From positions 27,416,501 through 27,480,500 of the forward strand of contig OY756958.1 in assembly GCA_963580455.1 (NCBI GenBank): a stretch of DNA of 64,000 nt, written 5' to 3'. A program made the position numbers and the translations under genes. The stretch's first letter is position 1. The number at the start of each line of letters is the position of its first letter. The DNA is from Euonymus europaeus. Lineage: Eukaryota > Streptophyta > Magnoliopsida > Celastrales > Celastraceae. The notes below the pieces were generated by a model. That model saw only the letters and a list, made by a program, of their open reading frames with translations, did no database searches and was not told where the DNA came from. Below are positions 37,379 to 50,129 of the stretch, one piece after another.

Positions 37379-38094
37379 CGCTAGATGAGGAGAATAATGA
37401 ATACTCATTGGCCAATGCTATGAATTTGGTGGCCTCTTTTTAATTGCCCCAGTATAGGGGCATGTAAATTTTAATGCCTCATATTGGCTTGATGCCCATG
37501 CCCATTGTCTCAAACACATATTTTATCTTAAAATTAAATCGGAATCTCACATCTGTCATACAAAAAATCAAGTCAATATATTTTATTGACTCAGTCATGT
37601 TAACATAACATATATTTTCATACATTGGTTAATCCCAGCAAAAAATATTATTATGGTTGCTCAAGAATGTTTCTTACCGTATTATTTGGTGACTGTCAAT
37701 CAACAGTACTCTGGTCACATGGTTCCGACGGATCAACCAAAAGTGGCTTACCATATGATGCGAAGTTGGATGAAAGGAGAACTCAGGTGATAGTGTTGGT
37801 CAAGTGGTTTTCAACAAAAGCGTTTTGTTTCAAAACTATGTTCTTTCTTGGAGTCGATAAAATGTAAGTGAGGAATCTAGCAGTCCAAAGAAACTTTCTT
37901 CTTAGTACAAAATCAAATCATCATAGGTGTCAAAAGAGGATTTTCGGTCTATACCGCCTCATTCATATTGAGAAAAATCTAGTAAAGAAATGGCAGAGAA
38001 TTGACAGAAAAATGAAAAATGTTCAAACCCTCAAAGCAAGAAAATACATAGTTTGTGCTTAATACGGCGGCAATTTAACTTCAATCTTTAGCCG

Positions 38095-41000
38095 TTAGTA
38101 TCTAATTCCTTTAGCAACCTCAAAAAAATGAGCAACATTCTCCTCCGGCGTACCGACTACAATTCCGTGACCAAGATTGAGTATATGCTTCCCTCTACCT
38201 GCTTTTCTTACCGTATCGTTTATCCGACTGGTTATGAACTCCTTTGAGCCAAAGAGAACGCCAGGGTCAACATTACCTTGGACTGCCACATTGGGCCCCA
38301 ATCTTCTCCTGCCATCAGCCATGTCAACCGTCCAATCCAAGCTAACAACATCTACGCCTGTTCTCACCAGCCTCTCCAGCAAGCCACCAGACCCACTCGC
38401 GTATAGGATCAATGGGAGATCTGGATGTGTTTGTTTCACAACATTTACGATTTGACTCAAGTAAGGCAGACTAAACTCCTCAAAGTCCACTGGACTTAGC
38501 TCTGTAGCCCATGAGTCAAAAATCTGAACAGCCTGAGCCCCATTGTCAGCTTGGTATTGAATGTACTTCGCCATGGAGGAAGCGAACTTCTGCAGTAATG
38601 CATGGAGAACCTGTTGGTGGAAAAATGTGGTCAACAAGAGTTTTTCTCTAACTGCAAGGTCGCAGTAGATCAATCAGTTGCAATACAACTGAGATAAAAT
38701 AAAAAATAAAAAAAAAAAGAGCCCAAATTTTCTGCCTTGTCCAAAGTGGACAGTTTGCAAAGTTTTACTCAATATTTTGGAGCATCTGGATGATATACCT
38801 AAAAGACTACTTGATTGTTATGAAACAACTCACCGATGTTCGGGTATATATGTATCTGCAGCTTTGTTGGTTCTATGTGGTCGTAATACAGGATTGGGAC
38901 CCTCTTCTTTTCAAAAATGAAAAGGAGGGTTGCCATCTCCTCATTTTTAAAACATCAAATAGGTAGGTAAACAAATTTGTGCACAAAGCTTCAGCAATGG
39001 GTGCGGTCGAAGACAAATAGGATGTACACAGACTTTACCCCACATAATATATGAAGATATTGTTTCTAGAAATTAAGCATATGACTTTCAGGTTACACTC
39101 TTAAAACTCTACCACTGGACCATATAAAATATTTGTGAAAAATCTAAAAAAAAATAAATGTATGCATTCAAAAGTCGGTTATGAAGGGAAGCAAAAAAAA
39201 TGATCTGTTACACTTTGCATCTGACGACTTAAAATAGCTCAGATTTATTGTGTCCTTTTTCCTGTGAATTTTTTTTTTTTTTTTGAGGAAAACAAGATAT
39301 CATTATACTCAAAATCTCGCATCCTTATTATGTATTTATATCTTTAAAAATTAAGTTAAAAGAGCAATTGTGCACCCTCCTCTTCAAAAAGGAAGAGGAG
39401 ATCCTAATATGGTAATATAACAATAGTAGTCTACCTACCATAGAATATTATGAACTTTGATAATTAAAAAAAAAAAAAAAAATCTATTATAAACCCCAAA
39501 CATGCATATTGCTATGAGCCTATACATCTACTACTTCGGACCTTACCAGCCCAGATAACTAGCAAAAGAAAGCTAAAGGTTACCTTAGGTTGAGAGAAAG
39601 CTAATCGTTTGATTTTTGAGAAGTGCTTCGAGGAGCCCCCTTCAACAACATACGATGCCAAGGTGAAAGGAGCCCCAACAAAACCCAGCACTGCAGCTTT
39701 ATTATCTACCTGTCAAGGAGTTAAGATTGAGTACACCCTAGTGTCAACATGAAAAAGAAGTAAAGATACAGATTCACCTTCTGTATACTTTCAAAACGAA
39801 TGCCTCAGATGTGTACATATAAATCAAAAGATATGCATAAAACAAACGAAAACAAATGTCGAGTTCTTTCTAGTACAAAATTATGACTCTCAGAAGTACA
39901 AAATTAGATAGCCTTTTCTCTCCTTCTGCAGAACACAAAATTAAACAAAATCATGATTCTGTTTGTGCAGTAAAAACAGTTAATCTATCAATTATTCGCA
40001 GCGTCCAATAATCTATTAATGCAGCTATTAGGAATTCAAATGGATCAAGAATGATGCTAAAATATCTCCACTCAAGGTAAATGACTAGAGAAGGATGCTT
40101 TGTCAGAAAGTACTATAGGCACTACACAGATACAGATATAGATATGCAGACGAGAAGAAGCGGTGCAGTAAGACATTGAAAGGAGAGATTGAAAGGGAAA
40201 CAGGAACAGTTGGACCTCCTTTCGCAAGATTGTCAATGCTTTCCCAACATAAGGAACCGACTCCTCAGGGACAAACTCTTTCACCTGATCAACATCAGAA
40301 GCTGTTTGTAGAGGATTAAATATGACAGGACCCTTGCCTTTCACAATGTCGAAAGGTATATTCATCCCAGAAAGAGGGGTGAGAATGTCTGAAAACAGAA
40401 TGACCTGTCACAAAAATCAAAACAAGAGAAAGCTGAGAAGAGATGATAGGTCAGGGAAACGAAGCAATAAAGTTTACGATGAATAATTTGCCTATTTACA
40501 TAACTCAAAGCCCACTGGTTGACGCCCCAAAACAGCAAGGACTAAGAATAAATTAATATACAAAAAAGCAGCACCATAGACTGTTGGGATGATTTCTATC
40601 AGTTTTACCCCATCAGGCTTGAATTTACGACGAATAATTTGTCTATTTACATAACTCAAAGCCCACTGGTTGACGCCCCAAAACAGCAAGGACAAAGAAT
40701 AAATTAATATACAAAAAAGCAGCACCATAGACTGTTGGGATGATTTCTATCAGTTTTACCCCATCAGGCTTGAAAACATTCCAGGGCTGTAGAGAAATTT
40801 CCACCACTAGATCAACATTCTCTGATCTTTCCCGAAATGAAGGATACTTCTCGCATATGATTTGATAGCTCTATTATAAAAAGCAAGTTATTAGATTGTA
40901 ATTATTTGTATAACATAAAGCGAAAAGACAAAATGTTAAAAAAAATGCGGCTTTCTAAACCTGCCTTCATGTACCTCCCTGCTTGTCTCATAAGCCAAAC

Positions 41001-41748
41001 TGGGGGTCTCTCAACATCTCCTCCTCGAACAGCAGTGAGCAAAAGGGGTTCAGCGACAGAGGTAGCATTCGGCTCAGCAACAGCCCCTGTAGTGAAATTC
41101 TGAAGGCGTTAATTATAAGCAAAGTTCTGATAGAAGAAGACCTCAATTATCACGTACAACATGACCGTTTCATAATGCCAAGTTTTTATCTCACATGTTT
41201 AATAAAAAAAATATGAGAATTAATTGCAGAACAGAACAAAGAGTAAACTCGAATTCAAAACCATCCCAGATGCAGAAAAGTACAAATAAATTCATTCACC
41301 AAAGAACTGCAGTTTAGATGACAGAAAGAAAAAGAAAAAAAACCGCCGAAATCCATAATATTTCATGCCCAAAAAGTCACACAAGAAGGGCTTCTATGAT
41401 TACTAATGTAGTGCGCGCCGAATTTCAGACGGTTCGCCATATCCTACTGCTACCTCCAAAGATAAAGTACATCGACTATCAAAAGCCCAGTTCAAATATC
41501 TTCGATTTCGAAGATATCGTATGCTTTACACTCATTTTCCTCTCTTTCACTTACTTCCTCGGCAACCGAACAGAAAATTGAGAATTACCCAAATAAATTT
41601 TAAATGAGAAGAATTCGAATTTACCTTGAAGCGTGCAGCGGACGACTGGAGTCTTCGAAATTGAGGATAAAAAGAAACCTGATTTTCTAGGAGAAGCGGA
41701 GAGTGAAGATACAGAAGAAATTGAACAAAGGCTGTATGAGCAAGACAT
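38095..41748 (-). CDS. HEME2: Uroporphyrinogen decarboxylase, plastid
   Basis: It converts uroporphyrinogen III to coproporphyrinogen III in heme and chlorophyll synthesis. Six exons join in frame: 41625-41748, 40965-41086, 40760-40870, 40216-40404, 39584-39709, 38095-38610 (1188 nt, 395 residues, family-typical). Residues 1-40 are Ser-rich with few acidic residues, as in a chloroplast transit peptide. Conserved blocks are [61 protein letters not shown] and [16 protein letters not shown]. Intron 2 needs a GC donor (AAG/GCAGGT) to keep GRYM in frame. Intron 3 contains a tandem copy of the exon 3 end, and intron 5 holds an inverted-repeat element. Recalled counterpart: At2g40490 (HEME2), next to a WEB and an LBD gene as here. 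Confidence 0.96.
38890..39405. mobile_element. MITE-like inverted-repeat element in UROD intron 5
   Basis: AGGATTGGGACCCTCTTCTT at 38890 recurs as an imperfect inverted copy ending AGGAGATCCT at 39405; about 40 bases match with differences. No certain target duplication was found. The interior at about 38990-39125 faintly resembles a plant tRNA-derived SINE in reverse. Age and class are uncertain. Confidence 0.4.
40471..40773 (-). repeat. 151-bp tandem duplication spanning the UROD exon 3 donor
   Basis: Two copies offset by 151 bp (for example GAATAATTTGCC at 40481 and GAATAATTTGTC at 40632) are nearly identical. The genic copy carries the last bases of exon 3 and its donor. The extra copy, lying in intron 3, repeats the TTCAAGCCTGATGGG exon end and the following GTAAAACTGATAG, giving a second donor-like site at about 40609. 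Confidence 0.88.
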
Positions 41749-42672
41749 TGTTTATTTCTTATATTGGGTATCCAATTCGATTGAAGAAGCTCAAATCGGC
41801 ATTGCGTTTCTCCAGAGAGAGCTTTGAACTTTGAAGAAACGTCAAAGCAGAAGCCTGGGAAGGCGCTCTGGGTAGAAGAAGATAAGTAGTCTTCTGAGAA
41901 CCTATGGGCATTGACACGTCATCAATTGCGATGTTGGGAGTGGGACCCAACTGAAAATCCCTTATTTTTTAAATATCAAAATTACATTGACCTGCCAATG
42001 CCATATTTACCTTCACACTGATTTAGCTTAAAACGGTGCGTATTGATCCAAATCAAAACTTAAGCAAAATTTTTACAGGTACTCAAATTGCAAACTTTTC
42101 CTGTTCTTTAATCACTAGAATATCTACCAGAATGAACAATCCTTGATATTTTTTTAGTAAGTAACATCCAAATAATCAATTTAAGTTCGAGGTGGGGACG
42201 GGTTGCTGAAGATTTAATTTCAACACATTTTCAATCTCTAGTTCAATCTTTATTTATGGTAATTGCTCTCATGCATATATGAGCAAATATCATTATGTTT
42301 AAACAAAATCATTGTCCTTTAAGTTAATTTTGGCCAATGAAGATGATAAACACACCAGCCTGATTTATAATAACCCTTTCACTTTCCTCTTCAATGCCAA
42401 TTTTTCAGTTTCTGTGGTCAAGATGAGCATACATGTCATTTCATGCTTGAATTCCACTGATGTGCAAATACAAAAAGAGGGGGAATCATGCATAATAATA
42501 ATAAATAAATAAATAAGGAATTCCATTGAAAAAGTACAATAGATAATTATAAAATTCTGAAACAAACAAATAAACATCGAATACGCAAGAAACAACACAA
42601 CAATCAAGCATAAAATCAATGAAAGCTAATTATTGAGCAAACTATTTATCAACCAATCTCAAATCTTGGTAT
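41749..42672. other. Intergenic region between UROD and the WEB-family gene
   Basis: It contains the UROD promoter (both genes read minus) and the WEB-gene 3' flank. Nothing else recognisable was seen; the interval 42000-42670 is AT-rich. Confidence 0.5.
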
Positions 42673-44198
42673 TCAATCATGCATTTTCTTTCTACTTTGT
42701 TTAGCCAATACTGGAAGAGAAATGTGAATGAACCCAAACTTTCTCCTTTGTCCAAAGAATTGCTTTGGATTAATATCAACTCCAATATCTTTCTCTGGTT
42801 TTGGGTGAAATGTGAGGTCTTCTTTTAGCTCTCGAAGCATTTGGCTCAAAGCCACTCTTCGTCTCTCAGGAGGACCTTCTTCAGGCAGTACTTGCTTCTT
42901 CCTCATCACATCCCGCATCGACACTGTTGTCCTCAAAACCTGCTTCGAATCATCATTAACCCTATTCTCCGAAGAATCAATGCCATAATTGACAGGTTCA
43001 CTGTACAAGTCTTGATGGAAATTTGGCGGACTGAAATTGTCAAACCCTGTGTCATAATCATACTGAGGAATCCATTTTCGAAGAGCCTCTTCGGCCGCGA
43101 ATTGTTTTCGGTTAGCAGTTTCAACTTTCTGTAGAGACTCCTCGAGGGATTGTTTGCTATGCTTGACTGCTTCCGTTGCTTCCTTCATCTTCTTTAGAAT
43201 AGCCACTTTAGTCATACTATTAGTGTCACTTCTCTGTGGCCAAGTACGTACAACTCTGTTTTTGGGTAGCTCTGTTTTTTGCTCTGGCTCTGGCATAACA
43301 AACCCAGAAAACTTGTCATTGTCTTTGCCCGATAGAGCCTTGATTTCTGCTATAGCAACTGCTTCTGCTGCCTTGGCTGCTTCCTCCATCTTTCGAGCTG
43401 CAACCAGCCTCAGCTGAGCTGTTTTTGTGCGGACATTGACTTCTCCATCAAAAGAAGGTGCCCCTGCAAACTTTGAAGTAAGACTCTGGCAGGTTTTCTC
43501 AAGCAACAGTTTCTCTTTCTTCATTTTGTTATTCAATGATTCAACAGAAGTTTGGATCACACCGAGATCGGTCATGGTTTTACCGAGGTTCAATTTGGCT
43601 TGCTTCAGCTCAATTAGAATCAGATCAGGGGAAGAGGAAGGGTTGTAACCATAACTAGGACTCGAAATGTGAGCGAAATTAGGAGTTGTCATGCATCTGA
43701 TCAATGCTTCGTTTTGTAGTTGACGCTTGAACTCTTCCACAATCTTTTTTGTAGTTCCTAGCTCTTCAAGAACATCGAGTGTTTCAAGTTCTTTGACGAT
43801 CAGATCTTTCTCTAACTCTGCTGCTTGCTCCTCCACTTTCTTTATGTCCATTTGCTCTATGTCCTGCTGCTTGTCAAACCCACAAACCAAATTAACATAA
43901 TAAAATATAATTCAAGCTATTGAACTCTCAATGTTGCTCGGTAGATCAATGCATGCATGAAAAACAACTTTAAAAACTACCAAATGCTAACCTTGCAGGG
44001 CATCCAAGACCCGCTTCCCCCAAAACGGGTCACGGCTTCCTTCACCGACCCGAATGGCGGCGAGGTATCAATCTCAGCTCTCATGCTCACCCTCCTAATC
44101 CCGGAACCAGGATTAGTTCCACCCGACCCAAGAATTTGGGAACCCATCTCAGTCGTCAATTCCCGATCACAAACCAATAAGTCTGGAGTCTCTGCCAT
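42673..44198 (-). CDS. WEB-family (DUF827) coiled-coil protein
   Basis: Two exons: 43992-44198 and 42673-43869 (about 467 residues). WEB proteins include WEB1 and PMI2, which help control chloroplast photorelocation; this member's role is unknown. Visible features: a short N-terminal motif conserved in the family (DTSPPFGSVKEAVTRFGG) and long Lys/Glu/Leu-rich coiled coil over residues ~75-330 (AAELEKDLIVKELETLDVLE, AARKMEEAAKAAEAVAIAEI). The C-terminal part is basic and low-complexity. Exon 2 begins at a repeated CAGCAG acceptor, so one or two extra Gln are possible by alternative acceptor choice (43869, 43866 or 43863). The recalled counterpart At2g40480 sits between HEME2 and LBD15, as here. 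Confidence 0.88.
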
Positions 44199-45759
44199 TG
44201 CTCCTGCTTGATGCTGAGAACAACGATGGGGTCTTTAAAAGGAGTGTGGGTTTGACACTTGATAAAGTGAAAACGGAATTATAGAGCAGATGAGGGTGAT
44301 GATGGTGGTTTAGTGGGGATTCGGGTCGATAAAAGAAGAGAAAGACAACCCGGGTCCACTGATCCACCAAACGATTGTGTTTTTTTTTTCTGTTTGGATG
44401 GTCCGGATCCCGTGCGGCATGAATTTGTAGCTTCGGTAGCGATAGAGCTTTAGAAAGTCAAAAGGTCAAAGAATATGGAGTGTAACAAATAATATTATCA
44501 CACGTGTACAAGTGTAAGTAAGGACGGACCAGTTTCGTTGACCAGTCCTCCTGTTTGAGCGTGATTTTCGGGTTTTTGTATGGTACCTGGTCCCCAGGTA
44601 CTATCGAATTATGAGGGAAGTCATAATGGAGATATTAAAGGAAAATGTCAGCAGTAATCCTCGTCGTTGTGTTCAAAAAGAAGTTGCTAAAAAAAATGAA
44701 AAAGTTGTGGTGATACGGGTCCTGTTCAGTCCAGCTGGGGCTACAATTCTTTTACCTTTAATTGATTATAATTTCCCCAAATCATGTTCCTGGTTGGTGG
44801 ATTAGCACTAATTTAAAATCGGTCAAGCTGCACGCTGAGCTGAGACCTTCCCGATTATTGAAAAAAAATTAAATTTTTTCTTTAAAATCTAATATATTCA
44901 GCACGTAATTAATCATGATTCAACATGATCTGGGGAAAGAAATTGTACACAATTCGATCTAGCTAAAAGAATTGTATGTATCCTCCATCCGCTGTCCAGT
45001 CGTATGTTTGGTATCATATGAAAACACGAGGAAGCATGCATGCTTAACATGAGAAAATCTTTAATCACAGTGAGAAAAGGAATTACAAGGATGCGTATTC
45101 GAGGCGACAAGATTATAAGGAAAAGATTGGCTAACGGAAGGGAAAGATAAAGAGAGATAAAGTGTACGTGGTTAGCGCTCTTTTTTCACACAAAAGGGGG
45201 TTTACGTACGAACGGGGTGAGGACCAGGTGAAAAAGCATGCAAGAGATGATACTAATTATTACAACTTGTGCTCCTGCTGCTGCGTGGCTTTCTACTCCT
45301 TCTCATGTAATCATTTAGCTGTTTCATTTCTTCTATATCGATCTAATTAAACCTTTTTCTTCTCCAACTTTAGTTTAGCAATTAATTAAAAAACATGTTT
45401 TGTGGCTAATTAAGTTACACATATATATCTATTTTATTTTTGTGGTAGTTTATGTCTTCTGTCTAGTGATCAGGACAAGGGAGGTGCAGAGAGATAGAGA
45501 GAGAGCAAAAACACAAATGCATGCGAGTATCTCAAGCAACCATGACATGAGACCAACTTGAGTCACATCTTCGGAGAGTCAGAGACTAGTCTAGCTAAAC
45601 TATTTATTTCAGAGAGGCTAAATATATATTGAATATAATAGTTAATATATATAAAGAGAGTGTTTGTCACTTTTAGAGAGAGAGAGAGAGGGGGAGAGGG
45701 AGAGACAGCGAAAGCGAATCAAGTTCCCCACATAAGTACTCTGTAATCTGTATGTTTAA

Positions 45760-45811
<52 letters not shown>

Positions 45812-46710
45812 ACACGCCAAGAAACCCCAAAATATGTACAAGAAACTAAGCATTAGCTGTCTCTAAACCATTGACCATCCAACAAATACTTGTAACATAT
45901 ACATATATCTACCACATATTTATTTTTATATGTGTATATATGCTAATATAGATGGATGTCTATACGGACCTAAAAGCTCAAGTTTCCATATTTTGGGACT
46001 ATATATGATATATCCATGTACGCTAGTTTTGTTTAACACCCCTATTTGTAACTGATCGATGTGAGAGTTGTATATCCTAGCACATTATTGTATCCCTAGC
46101 TAGCCAATATATAAATTATTGTCACATAGGGATTGATTATGACAATCCTAAAGCCAATCTTTAAACAACACTCGGATCTTAATTCAACGGCACAAACTAT
46201 CATTCCCTCAAATGAATTAATCGTGGGTATATATACAATATCGAGATCCAGCTAGCTAGTTTCACGTGCATGTACATATTGACTCACAGATCAACCATTT
46301 ATACCAAAGTATATATATGTAAATCACCAAGAGAAATCATCAAATTTTATAAGATTAGCATAAGCTAGCTCACAATATATACTAATGAAATTATAGGTTG
46401 CTATAGCCTATAAATTTCATGCAGTGGAGCTCTATTTATTCGTTAATTGAAGCGTATTTTTAAAATGAATCTCAACCAACAAAAATCAGTGAAAAATAAG
46501 TGGAAAGTAACGATCGCTGCTATAGAATACAGAGGAACGAAACTTGTCAACCAATTCCCAATATATCTAGATTCATATATATACATATATTTGACTTCAA
46601 TCATAAATTAATCTAGGCACTAATACAAATTCCTTCCTCATATTATTCAATTCGATTCATAATATTGAAAAACAATCCGTTTTCTTTTAATAGTTATTTA
46701 ACAAATTATA
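44199..46710. other. Intergenic region between the WEB-family and LBD15 genes
   Basis: No gene was supported over 2.5 kb. It contains the WEB-gene promoter (near 44200-44500), GA-rich microsatellites (45676-45700; 45766-45808) and AT-rich sequence to the LBD15 3' end. A CACGTG core occurs at about 46263. Confidence 0.5.
45766..45808 (+). repeat. (GA)n microsatellite
   Basis: A pure AG/GA dinucleotide run of about 43 bases follows a shorter interrupted GA tract at 45676-45712. It may serve as a polymorphic marker or a GAGA-type element, but no gene start is close enough to assign it. Confidence 0.9.
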
Positions 46711-47771
46711 TTAACCAAAGAAGGAAACATTTTCATCTGAAATAGTTCCAAAGTCTACTGCGGCACTGGTTGGTTGTTGGGTGTACAAGGAAGTAGAAGA
46801 AGAATTAGAGGAGGAAGTGGGAGGAAGAGAAGGAAGAGGTGGTGGAGGAGGAGGCAGCGCTAGCGTCGGGGGTGGAGAAGAGGTAGCAACGGAGACAACC
46901 CCAGAAGAAAGCAAAGCTAGATGAGGATTAGAAGGAATATTGATATTATTTGCTTCTCTATATTTGTACTTGAGAATCTCAGTCCTTACTGCATTAAGCT
47001 CGGCTTGTAATGCTTGTACTTGCTGTTGCAAAGCAGAAATCGCACCCATGCAGCCATAAACTGGATCTCTTAGCCTTACATTTGCCTCGTAAACTAAACT
47101 GTTTGCTGCGTCCGCTCTCTGGCTTTCAGGCACCTCCTACGTACATTAAGCAATTAAACTGAGAAATAGTTTAATTGAAGCCAAAAACACTTTTTCTAGT
47201 AAAACTAGCAGGCAAATATTAAAGGTTGAATTAGGGTTTTTCATTAATTACCATGAGCAACTTGGAGACATTGCTGGCACCAAAGACTTTGTGAACAGAT
47301 GCAAACTTGTAGGGTTCATGGGGAGAGAAATATGGAGAGAAGGGACATTCTTGAGCACATCTTCTTCTCAAGAGCTTACAAGCTGCACAAGGAGTGATTG
47401 TGTTTAGGGTTCCTGGTGGTCCTAACATGTGTCTTCTTCCCATTAGAGAATTGGCATGGCCTGCTTCCCTCTTGATTTTCTTCCCTATCTCATCAAATCT
47501 CTCCCTACATATAAGTAGTGAAAAAATCAAAACAAATATGAAGCATATCACATAAAATTAGAAGCAAAAATAGTACTAAATATATATATATATATAGCAA
47601 AGATATAAATTAATTAGTTAGAAACAAGGCCTAGGAAATCTAATATATATGTGTGGTCAAAATATCGGTAAATGAAGAAGAAGAAGTAGACAGAAAAAAA
47701 AAAACTAGGATTTGAGTTATATTTTCTAATTTAGGTAAGGAGAGAGAGATGTGTTACCTTTCTCTGGACAT
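46711..47771 (-). CDS. LBD15: LOB-domain transcription factor, LBD15-like
   Basis: This is a nuclear class I LOB-domain factor; related proteins act in vascular and organ-boundary development. Three exons: 47758-47771 (14 nt), 47252-47504, 46711-47136 (693 nt, 230 residues). The LOB domain is complete: zinc-like CX2CX6CX3C block CAACKLLRRRCAQEC, the GAS block (FSPHEPYKFASVHKVFGASN) and the leucine-zipper-like LQQQVQALQAEL. The N-terminal extension MSRERERFDEIGKKIKREA before the LOB domain is the LBD15-type form. The Pro/Ser-rich tail ends FGTISDENVSFFG. The tiny first exon was placed because its AG end restores the frame with the GGAGAG exon start. Recalled counterpart: At2g40470 (LBD15). GA- and TA-rich tracts lie upstream in the leader/promoter. 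Confidence 0.94.
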
Positions 47772-47948
47772 CCAGGCATGCTTTCTCTTTGCTGTGGAGA
47801 TGGTGTTGCTCTAGAGAGGGAGAGAAGGAGAGAGGGAGTTATTGAAGAGAAGAAGAAAAAAGAAATATGAGGGGCAGAGGGGGCAAAAGAGAGTGCTTAA
47901 AAGGCAAGATATACGAGGAACCCTGGACCACTGGTGTTTCTATATATG

Positions 47949-47983
<35 letters not shown>

Positions 47984-50129
47984 GAGTATATGATAGAGAA
48001 TGAACTGTGAGAAGCCTAAATTGAAGAAACTCTAGTTCATACATGTACGAGGAGATATCTATCAAAATCTGTAGCTTTGAAGAGGTAGGAGAAGCACAAA
48101 AACTCACAATGTGAGAGAAATAGAGAGTTATCGCATGTACAGACTGCCAGCTCTTCCACTGATTGCTCACGTGTGACTGTGTGAGTCCTTAAATGCGTTT
48201 TGACTTTGAACAATTTACTTGTATGTGCCTTGAATTGCTTAATAATATTTAGCTTTGATTTTTTCAATGGCTGCATGTGGCTCTTAATTGCTTTTCTTCC
48301 TGATCAGGAGATGCCTAATTGTAGTTCATTTGTAATCATGTACCATACATACACTATTATTAATTATTAATACTAATTAATGCAATCCTTAAACTAACTA
48401 TACCAATATTTAAGAGCTATGCTTGAATGTCAAAAATAATTAAGATACATGACCCAATAATAGACTTTACAAATTAAAGGTTTGGCTTGTTAGTTTCTTG
48501 TCAATGTCAATTGAACCCCAGTCCCCAACCTCTCTTGTACGATTGTATCCGCATCTTCTTGTGAAAAATTATATATATACATATATATATCATTATCTTC
48601 GCCTAATCGTAGTTGATTTTTTTCATAAGATGAGGAATTATATATGTACAAAATCTCATATAAATTCCGGGTACCAAATATCTTAGGTTTTTCTAAATTG
48701 AAATGATTAATTCATTCTCAACCAACTCGACCATCAACCAATGGTTAAGGCATGATCGACCTGGCCTTAAAACTGACTTCGAAGTTCGAACTATACATAT
48801 GCATATATCTCTCTATATGTCAATTACGAGAGACTGTAACTTAAGAATTCAGTGCCATTTGTAAGAGCTTGGTCTACACAATTTTACAACCCTGAGGATG
48901 TTGACATTAATGGAGAAAGATGGGACAACCTAACCATGGTTAAGTTCATTACCTTTCGGACAGTACTTAGATAGTTAGATATTCTCTTGCGAGACCAACT
49001 TATTTGCATGTGCTCAGTAATATTGAAGTGACATATTACCTACACATTGCATAAGTGGAAAGCATTACAATCCAAGACATGTCCGCGAATATATTAACGT
49101 AGAATAAATGCAAAATAATTAAGCATGAATAGTAATTTGCCAAATTACTAATCATGAGATAAGCCAAGTTTTAAAAAAAATTATGTCTAAAATTTTAATT
49201 AAATTAAACATCTTCTCTCTTTATGATATAAAATTTTTTATTTAAAAAAAAAAATAAAAAAAATAATTAAATTAAACAAGGAGTAGTTGTTTGGCTGTGA
49301 ATTTGATAATGTTATGTCAAAGTGGGTGGCGATAGGGAGAGAACCAGCTAGTGTATGCATATATATAAGATTTTGTGTTTCTTGGGAGATAATTAAATTA
49401 AATATTTAATAATTTAATTTGCTTAAATTGTAAGGAAATGGCACTACCCATTTCTTGTTTGACCCGTATTTTGAGGCTAACAAGTCGCCCCATTGCCCAG
49501 TACTGGCACCCAAATCCACATGACCCACCACATGCATGTGTGACCCCTGATTAAAAACCCTAGATTTTGTGTGTGTATATCATTTGATGATGCATGGTCT
49601 TCCAAGGAGAAAACCCTGGTCTTGGATCTAGCTATATAAAGTTTGGTCTAACTCAATAATTTTTCAACATTTTTATACCAAACAAACATTCGTTTCCACT
49701 CTCTAAAGGTCAAAATGCATGGGAGTCATATTTATATCATAAGAAAACCTACTTCTGTTCATGAACTTGGTGCTCTTCAGTAACTATCATTTCACTATTC
49801 CATGAATCTTCTCATTTTAACAAACTTTGAGTCCTTTTTCTTTTTTTCCAGTTGGGATGATAGCTAGCTAGTGATCACTAGTCATGAAATCAATAGTGTG
49901 TGCTAGTAATTTTAACAGTACCCAGATAACTAAACTTGTTTTTTATTTTTGTTTGACTTTTTAGGCACTTAATTTGTGGTTTACGTTGCGTATTCATTAA
50001 CATACTATTTGCTGTAGAGATCAGGTATAGACAGAAAAGGAAGAAAAAACAATGGCGATAGAATGTTAATAAACAATTTGATAATTATACAAGGCCAGTG
50101 GCCAATTTGTGTAGGGTTTGGGCCCATTA

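Larger units (their letters stand above)
34401..38094. other. Convergent intergenic region, LSF2 to UROD
   Basis: It contains the LSF2 3' UTR and then the hAT element at 34673-37378. About 700 bp of AT-rich sequence follow up to the UROD stop, where I recognise nothing (the short frames at 37625-38062 have no known domain). Confidence 0.55.

Noticed and set aside
37625..38062. Two short plus frames between the hAT element and UROD
   Set aside because: No known domain, no splice partners and typical intergenic composition.
38990..39125. Possible reversed tRNA-derived SINE
   Set aside because: Only weak similarity from memory; box A/B positions are too eroded to call as a separate feature.
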